Positions 39,127 through 64,000 of a stretch of DNA of 64,000 nucleotides are shown here, piece by piece (within the stretch, counting starts at the first letter, position 1; each line of letters begins with the position of its first letter). This stretch comes from Eudromia elegans (lineage: Eukaryota > Chordata > Aves > Tinamiformes > Tinamidae). Under the pieces are notes generated by a model. The model did not search any database. It worked only from the letters and a program-made list of their open reading frames with translations, and was not told the DNA's origin. Location of the stretch: the NCBI GenBank assembly GCA_003342815.1, contig PTEX01000164.1:845748-909747 (forward strand), in the 5' to 3' direction. The translations under genes were made by a program, and so were the position numbers.

Positions 39127-40698
39127 ATGGAGGGCGCGGGGGGCGCGGGCCGGGCGCGGGCCGCCGTGGCGCGGCTCTCGGACGCCGTGGGCGAGCGGCG
39201 GCGGCGGCTGGGCACGGCCATGCAAGACGCACGGCGGCAGCGGCGGCTGCTGCTGGTCATCGTGTGCGTGGCGCTGCTGCTGGACAACATGCTCTACATG
39301 GTCATCGTGCCCATCATCCCCGACTATATCGCGGCGATGCGCGGCGGGGGGAGCGCCGCGCCCGCGGCCGGGGGCAACGAGAGCGGTGGCGGCAACCGGA
39401 GCCGCCTCTTCCCGCGGTACCCGGCGACAACGGGCAACGAGGATGTGCAGATCGGGGTGCTCTTCGCCTCTAAAGCCATCCTGCAGCTTCTGGTGAACCC
39501 ACTCAGTGGCACCTTCATTGACCGCGTGGGCTACGATGTGCCACTGCTCATTGGCCTGGCCATCATGTTCCTCTCCACGGCCACGTTCGCCTTTGCAGAG
39601 AACTACCCAACGCTGTTTGCGGCACGCAGCCTGCAGGGGCTGGGCTCAGCCTTCGCTGACACGGCCGGCATTGCCATGATCGCCGACCGCTATGGTGAGG
39701 AACCGGCCCGCAGCCGCGCACTGGGCACAGCGCTTGCCTTTATCTCCTTCGGCAGCCTCGCGGCACCCCCCTTTGGAGGCGTCCTCTACGAGTTTGCGGG
39801 CAAGCGGGTGCCCTTCCTGGTGCTCGCCTGTGTCTGCCTCCTCGATGGGCTGCTGCTGCTCATCCTTGTGCCACCCTGTGCTGGCGGTGCACGGGCCAAC
39901 ATGCCCGTCGGCACCCCTATACACCGTCTCATGGCTGACCCCTACATCGCCGTGGTGGCAGGCGCCCTCACCACCTGCAACATCCCCCTCGCCTTCCTGG
40001 AGCCCACCATCGCCAACTGGATGAAGGAGTCCATGGGGGCCACTGAGTGGGAGATGGGCCTCACCTGGCTGCCTGCCTTCTTCCCCCACGTGTTGGGTGT
40101 CTACGTCACCGTTAGGCTGGCTGCCAAGTACCCCCACCTCCAGTGGTTTTATGGGGCCCTTGGCATGGCCATCATCGGTGCCAGCTCCTGCGTGGTGCCA
40201 GCCTGCAGGAATTTCGGGCAGGTGGTCATCCCCCTCTGTGGCATCTGCTTTGGAATCGCTCTGGTGGACACAGCCCTGCTGCCCACTTTGGCCTTCCTGG
40301 TGGACGTGCGCCACGTGTCCGTCTACGGCAGCATCTACGCCATCGCAGACATCTCCTACTCCGTGGCGTACGCCCTGGGGCCCATCGTGGCCGGCCAGAT
40401 CGTGCACACCATGGGCTTCGTGCAGCTCAACCTGGGAATGGGACTCGCCAATGTGCTTTATGCTCCTGTTCTCCTCTTCCTCAAAAACGTCTGCCAGATG
40501 AAACCCTCTCACTCGGAGAGGGACATCCTCCTGGAAGAAGCACCTAAAGGACTCTATGACACCATTAAAATGGAGGAGCGCAAAGGCAAGGGCAAAAGCC
40601 CCCACCCTGCGAGTGACCCGGCAGAGAACAATGTGGACTCCTACCACAGAGACCCGGCGGGCTCGGAGGAGGACTGCTCAGACTATGAATACAGTTAG
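39127..40698 (+). CDS. SLC18A3: Vesicular acetylcholine transporter VAChT
   Basis: The intronless 523-codon frame encodes a 12-TM major-facilitator transporter. It exchanges vesicular protons for cytosolic acetylcholine at cholinergic synaptic vesicles. TM1 holds the conserved aspartate in [10 protein letters not shown]. The TM1-TM2 lumenal loop has two N-glycosylation sequons (NES and NRS, residues about 80-90). [19 protein letters not shown] carries the conserved TM2 lysine. Other matches are [31 protein letters not shown]-like TM5, [37 protein letters not shown] and [16 protein letters not shown]. The cytosolic tail has the dileucine trafficking motif SERDILLEE and ends acidic ([10 protein letters not shown]). 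The first ATG gives an N terminus aligning with mammalian VAChT ([14 protein letters not shown]); Met32 is an in-frame alternative. Family length is about 530 aa. No intron interrupts the frame. Confidence 0.98.
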   Translation: MEGAGGAGRARAAVARLSDAVGERRRRLGTAMQDARRQRRLLLVIVCVALLLDNMLYMVIVPIIPDYIAAMRGGGSAAPAAGGNESGGGNRSRLFPRYPATTGNEDVQIGVLFASKAILQLLVNPLSGTFIDRVGYDVPLLIGLAIMFLSTATFAFAENYPTLFAARSLQGLGSAFADTAGIAMIADRYGEEPARSRALGTALAFISFGSLAAPPFGGVLYEFAGKRVPFLVLACVCLLDGLLLLILVPPCAGGARANMPVGTPIHRLMADPYIAVVAGALTTCNIPLAFLEPTIANWMKESMGATEWEMGLTWLPAFFPHVLGVYVTVRLAAKYPHLQWFYGALGMAIIGASSCVVPACRNFGQVVIPLCGICFGIALVDTALLPTLAFLVDVRHVSVYGSIYAIADISYSVAYALGPIVAGQIVHTMGFVQLNLGMGLANVLYAPVLLFLKNVCQMKPSHSERDILLEEAPKGLYDTIKMEERKGKGKSPHPASDPAENNVDSYHRDPAGSEEDCSDYEYS

Positions 40699-41340
40699 GT
40701 CGCTGTGAGCTGCCTGCCCCCAGGAATGAGAAGAGCAGTGTGGAAGGGAGGGAGAGGGGGAGGAAAGCATTATTGCCATACAGTTATGTACCAATGTGCA
40801 ATATAAACATTTTAACCTCTGTCATGATGTAATGGCTTTCTTCTTCTAGACTTATTTTTAATCTGTATTTCCTTCAACATTCTGGCAAGATAGTTGGGGA
40901 GCAGGGATTCAATCCCAAAGAAGATTATCAGAGTGACCATTGGCATAAATCTGTGGTGGTCCTTCTCAAAAAACAAAAACAAAACCCACCCTCATAGCTG
41001 GGTTCTAATTGTGCAAAGTTTTCTTGAGCTCAAACTGTGTGTGACATACTGTATATCTCTGTAAAAACATAAAGAAAGCAAAAAAAAAGTCTGTGTAATA
41101 AATTTCAAATGACATATTCAGGGACTTAATAAATCTTGTGTACATATACTTAGATTTTCAGTGGGTTTCATATATTTAAGAAGAGCAACAACTCTCTTAA
41201 TGTCTTATTCTTCATTGAGAATAAACTGAAGCATTGTACTTTTTTTTTGTTTTGTGCTGCTCTCCGGTAAGTGCAATATGCTGTATTATGTTGAAGTTCA
41301 AACTACCACAATAACATGATCTGAATAAATGGAACTGAAG
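40699..41340 (+). promoter_or_regulatory. SLC18A3: SLC18A3 3' UTR with several poly(A) signals
   Basis: Canonical AATAAA hexamers occur at 41097-41102, 41128-41133, 41220-41225 and 41324-41329. Composition falls from GC-rich coding to AT-rich directly after the stop. Several alternative 3' ends are possible; none can be chosen from sequence alone. Confidence 0.7.
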
Positions 41341-42159
41341 GGGATCGATTGTCTTTGTTTCCCTGCTGGGAGCTGCTCTGGGGAGGGAGGTGGCCACGCT
41401 CAGCGTAACCCAGATGGTGAGAATTCCTTAGCACGCCGATCGCGGCAGCTACCAAAAACCCTCAGGAGAAAGCCCCAGTATGTTTATTTTTTCATCCCTT
41501 GAAATCTGTGTTTACCAATCTCAGCAGCCAACGTGGCATTGCAAACACTCACTATCGATCACCTAAAAACAGCATTTTGATGCTAACTGGTGTTTTCCTA
41601 CTTTCCAAGAGCGAATTTAATTTTTCCTGAAATTTAAATAGTCCAGAAATTATATTTCCAGCAAGTAGATATAAAATATTGCAAAGCGCTTTTCTGGTGC
41701 TTTATGCTGCCTCAGTCCGTGTTCACCACACTGGAGCCGATAGGAATTAAACAAAACAAAGAAACGATGGGCGAGGTGCTTCACTCAAACCACAAAAAAA
41801 CAGAAACCGTATCAAGCCACATATTGGAACCACAGTGAAGGTTTTACCTTGGAAATTTCCTTTGATGTAAAATAAAATCGTTTATTTAAATTGCAACCTC
41901 ACTAGGAAAATACTTAAATTGCTTATTTTCTCAGATTAAAAAAAAATATATATACAAATGGCAACAGCAACTACTAAACAGTTTCCTCAGTACTCTAGGG
42001 AAATGAGCGCCGCGAAGGAGGACCGGAGAAATCCTTCATCAAGCACATTTAAGCACGACGGGCGATCGGACCTCACGTTGTTATAGTCATTTTAGGGAGC
42101 ACTCGAATCGCTGCTCAAAATGTACAAGCCTAGTGGAAACGCCACTAAAAGAGAACGCA
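41341..42159. other. Spacer between SLC18A3 and second CpG island
   Basis: AT-rich DNA without a gene. A short A/TA stretch lies near 41938-41956. If CHAT is also transcribed from the upstream island, this is part of its first intron. Confidence 0.7.
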
Positions 42160-43110
42160 CGGGGGGTTTAGCGGAAGAAGCGCAATAACGAGCGCGGTAA
42201 GATTGAACCTCGTTCCGCGGACACACCGCGGGCTGCGCTGAGCGCGGCTGACGGGGCTCCGCGGCCGCCCGCGCCGCTCCCAGAGCCGCCCCGCGCCTCG
42301 CCTGCCGCCGCCGCTGCGGGAGCGCTGCCGCCGCGGACGGGCAGGGCGGCCGCCTCCGCGGGACCGCAGGGGTCCCGCCGTGACACTCACGGGCACAGGA
42401 GGCAAATCCAGTATTCGCCCGAGCTTGAGCTAAGACACTCAGGGGGAGCTTTGCACCTCTCGCCTTCCCGAGCCCCCGGGGGGCAGCGCCAACCGCGACG
42501 TGCGGTGACAGGGGCGTGGGGTCCGTCCTCTCGGGACGGCAGCGGCGGGATCGCCAGTGTCGCCGATCGAGGCAGGGGGCGCGAGGATCGCGGCGGGCCG
42601 GGCCGGCGGCGGGCGCGGCGAGAGGCGGCGGCGCCTGTTGCGCGCACTCCCGGGGCGGGCCTGGCCCGGCGGCGGGCGGGGAGGAGCCACGCGGCGGCGG
42701 CGGGGGGACGAGCCGCGCTCCGCACGCCCCCCGCCCCACAGGGCACTTGGCCGGGCAGGGAGGCGGCGGCCGCGGTACCTTGGACAGAGGCGCCGGGCCC
42801 CGCGGAGCCCCGTCGGGGAGCGCCGCGCCGAGCAGGTAAGAGCGGATGGGCGGGCGGACGGCTGCGCGCCCCGACGGCCGCGGAGCCCTCGCGTCCCTCC
42901 GCCTGCACTGCTGGGCACCTCGATGGCCGCGGATCCCCAGTGCACCGACGACCGCGGAGCCCTCGCGCCCCGCCGCCCGCGCCCCCAGAGGCGGCCAGAA
43001 GCGGCGGGACTCGCGAGCGGCACGGGACGGCGGCGGCTACCGCGAGCTCCACTCGATTCAGCCTGGCCAGTGCATGGAAGGGCTGCCCTGGCAGCGGCTA
43101 GGGCCGCGGG
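42160..43110 (+). promoter_or_regulatory. CHAT: CpG island: probable main CHAT promoter
   Basis: This is a second dense CpG and GC-rich block, clearly separated from the first by AT-rich DNA. It contains a GC box (GGGGCGGGCC) near 42652-42661. It lies where the M-type promoter of mammalian CHAT lies, between VAChT and the first coding exon. The long open frames on both strands here (for example 42439-43263 and 42557-43354) overlap each other and are GC artefacts. The exact start site is unknown. Confidence 0.72.
42836..42841 (+). promoter_or_regulatory. CHAT: Splice donor of probable non-coding CHAT first exon (M-type)
   Basis: GAGCAG|GTAAGA is a near-perfect donor at 42835/42836 within the second CpG island. 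I saw no ATG in the roughly 600 bases upstream, consistent with a non-coding leader exon joined to the acceptor at about 45433. Confidence 0.6.
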
Positions 43111-45433
43111 AGCGGGCAGAGGTAGCGCCGCAGGGCGTAGCAGAGCGCACTTCACGCGCGCCCTCCTCACAACTTTAAGGATATTCTCCCGACACCAGAG
43201 AGCCGGAGAACGGATTGAGAGGGGAGAAGTAGGGGTAAGGCTGCACGACAGGATAGACTGCAAGGCACGGAGGGCTCAGGGTCCCGCAAGTGGGTGGCTC
43301 TGTGAGCCTCTCTGCTGCCTGCGCGGGGGCTCAGTTCCTTGTGCTGCACCCTGAGCAGGGCACAGCCGCTGCTCCCTTGCTGCAGCGATGCGCAGCACCC
43401 GTTGAGCCGCTCCCCGCTAAGCCCGCTGCAAAGAAAAGCAGCTAGGATTATTTTTTTCCCTAATAACTCTGACAATGCACCTTGCGGCTATCTGAGTGAG
43501 CAACTTTGAAGTCATCTCCAGGATTTTCTCTTGTGTCAGCTTTTTCCGTGTCCGGTATTAGGCAAATTTAGGATTGGGCATGGCGCTAAGCTGGCAGTCT
43601 TGAACCTCAGACAAAGCTTCAGCTCATCCTCTGACAGAGAAAAGTGGAGTTTAGGCTGACACTGCCACCAAACTCTCTTTGTGCTGCTATGATACAGCCA
43701 TGCAGGGCTGTTATCAATGACACTGCCCAGGAAAACAGAACCAAAGATGGATTTTGGGTTAATGTAATAATTATTGCAGTGTGACCAAAACTGCAAGGAA
43801 AGAAAGAAGGAGTGAAGGAAATAAGGATAAGGAAAGAACAAAAGTATCAGTGAAAATATTACCAAGCAAGATTATTACTTTAGTGGAAAAGGCTTCAGGG
43901 TCTCTGAAGACAAATGGTTGCTTTGTATTCAAATACAGGAGCTGAGGCTAGCATCTCAACAGCTTGGCAAGTCCCAGTCTTCCAGGAGCTACCGGACAAG
44001 CCCATTATTTGAAATACCTTGAATGTGTGTTGTTAGGAACTCACTGATACATTATGAGATTTGTGTAGTACACAAGAGGAGGCTGAGCAATGCAGCAGGT
44101 TAACATAGCCTTTCACAAGGGAAATAGTCCCTCATCTGTGTCAAAATCCCAAACAGATGACAGATTAACACTAATTTGGTATGCGGCTCTGCAGTGCCCC
44201 AGGGACATCTTCTAACCTTATACAATCTACTTTACAACACATGGCACCACTGGCAGCCAAATCAGGCCAGGAACAGGAAAGGAACTACATACACAGGATC
44301 TTTGGTGGCCGTGTACCTATTCACAGCACTGAGTCCAAAAGACTGTAATAGCCCAGATGACTCCTTGAGAAGGGAGTAATCCACAACCCTCCTCTCTAAC
44401 CAGAACTGTTCACCTCACTTTCATACACTCTGCATTTTCATACAAATTCCTCTGAAAAGCTCTGTAGAAATAATTCAAATGCCCTGCCTTTGTAGTACTA
44501 ATGTTTCATAAAAGAAATATAAAATTCTTTTCTACTTAGTCAACAGACATTTACTTTTGTATTTAGCACATCCTCAATGCAAAGTTATTAAAAAAATCTG
44601 TCTGTACAAATAGAAGCTATTCAGCATTAACTGTACCACCATAACTGAAGGACAATTTCTTAGTGTGGGCATTACCATATTGGAAGAAATGCATATACCA
44701 GTGCAGCTTACTATGGCACGAAAAAGGACTACAGAAGCAAAAAGAAGGATAAGCGCAACACCTGGGAGGAACAAGCAGAAGGATTTGCCCGATCCCAGAC
44801 TCTTGGCTCTCCCATTGCCCCGCGGTCTGAGGAGCGCAGCCGCCTGGGCGGCTCCCACACATGCCAGCCCCTTGCACGCATGGTGGAGGCTCACGGCCCT
44901 CCCCTCACCCTGCACGCTTACAGCGCAGGTTACAGCACTTTCCTGTGCTGCCTTGCGTGCAGCTGTGCAATTACAGATATATTTAAAGATTTGTGCTCTC
45001 AGGGGTAAAGGGAGGGTTTATAAGGACCCTAGACAGATAATTGCAGCCTTGCTACGACCTGTGCTGACATAAGGACATCTAAAGGAAAGTCATCTCCTTC
45101 CTCCAGCTAATGAACAGGACAAATCCATGTGCAGAGCACAGCAAGATACATTGCCAAGTAAATCAGAGTGACAAAATAAACCATGTTGATAAGGGAACAC
45201 TGATGAGCATTAGATAGTTCTGGATAAGGAAATTTATAGTGAAATAAGACAAACAGAATGTCAGAGTAACCTCCACAGGGCTTAGCTCAGTAGTTCTGAA
45301 AGCAATTCTTCTATTTCTCTTCAGCTTTGCATTCAGAAGCTTCTGTGTATGCTTGCACAGGGAATATTCTCCATGTACATTTTGATGATAAATAATGGGG
45401 ACTGACTGGATTTTAAATCTTTTCTCTTTCCAG
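43111..45433 (+). other. CHAT: CHAT first intron (downstream part)
   Basis: GC content declines from the island into ordinary AT-rich intron, ending in the strong pyrimidine tract TTTTCTCTTTCCAG at 45433. No other gene is supported. The 135-codon frame near 44665-45072 has no family features or splice context. Confidence 0.65.
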
Positions 45434-45515
45434 AACTGAGGCGTGAGGCTCTGTAAGTGCCCCCAAGTGGCTTCAATTTCTGTCCTAAACAAAAGATATC
45501 AAAAGAAATGCAAGA

Positions 45516-64000
<18,485 letters not shown>

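Larger units (their letters stand above)
38330..39480 (+). promoter_or_regulatory. CpG island: SLC18A3 / distal CHAT promoter region
   Basis: CpG density and GC content rise abruptly near 38330 and stay high into the first part of SLC18A3. A GC box (GGGGCGGGGC) occurs near 38808-38818, and no TATA box is evident. In known cholinergic loci the region just upstream of VAChT carries the R-type first exon shared by VAChT and some ChAT mRNAs; this island is in that place. The transcription start is not determined. Overlapping long open frames on both strands (for example 38424-39014 and 38516-39232) are what GC-rich DNA gives by chance. Confidence 0.8.

Noticed and set aside
38424-39232. Long overlapping frames on both strands (196, 238 and 128 codons) in the first CpG island
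   Set aside because: Arg/Ala/Gly/Pro-rich readings in several frames at once are typical of GC-rich promoter DNA with few stop codons.
39646-40647. 333-codon open frame on the minus strand across SLC18A3
   Set aside because: It lies exactly opposite the strongly supported VAChT frame and arises from its GC-rich codon bias. It has no family features of its own.
42092-43354. Frames of 215-274 codons on both strands in the second CpG island
   Set aside because: They overlap mutually, are low complexity and share no known family. Better explained as promoter and leader exon of CHAT.
43608-43635. RE1-like TTCAGCTC...GACAG
   Set aside because: Too many mismatches to the 21-bp consensus; left as chance.
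44574-45072. Frames of 113 and 135 codons in the CHAT first intron
   Set aside because: They lie on opposite strands over the same bases with no family features.

Overview
This is vertebrate nuclear DNA, most likely from a bird. Coding exons are short, separated by long introns and bounded by GT/AG splice sites. Recognisable interspersed repeats are sparse. The clearest is a 5'-truncated CR1 LINE, the main bird/reptile retroposon, near 21.6-22.05 kb. Three protein-coding genes can be supported, all on the + strand.

Left part (1-10.46 kb): the last five coding exons of RGR, the retinal G protein-coupled receptor opsin. The window opens inside the exon carrying the DRY motif. The stop codon is at 10188-10190 and a poly(A) signal at 10433-10438.

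Middle (10.46-38.3 kb): about 28 kb with no gene I can support. It holds old, diverged CR1/L3-like fragments, one clearer CR1 on the minus strand, short microsatellites and otherwise unique AT-rich DNA. It is probably the upstream region of the cholinergic locus.

Right part (38.3-64 kb): the cholinergic gene locus. A CpG island at about 38.33-39.48 kb leads into the intronless SLC18A3 gene (vesicular acetylcholine transporter, 523 aa, 39127-40698). A second CpG island at 42.16-43.11 kb has a splice donor at 42835/42836 and is the probable main CHAT promoter with a non-coding first exon. Ten coding exons of CHAT (choline acetyltransferase) follow, from the ATG at 45516 to 63404. They give about 436 codons, including the catalytic His at codon 334; the C-terminal third lies beyond the right edge. 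If a donor at 39010/39011 ahead of SLC18A3 is used as the R-type first exon, SLC18A3 sits inside the first CHAT intron, as in other animals.

The products act in sequence: ChAT makes acetylcholine in the cytosol and VAChT loads it into synaptic vesicles, so the nested arrangement permits shared transcriptional control. RGR is unrelated in function and is only a neighbour. I found no RNA gene, CRISPR array or intact mobile element, and no undescribed system. The most interesting points are small: leader uORFs in the cholinergic transcripts, RGR motif variants, a 27-bp sequence repeated around the RGR 3' end, and a frame-preserving minisatellite.
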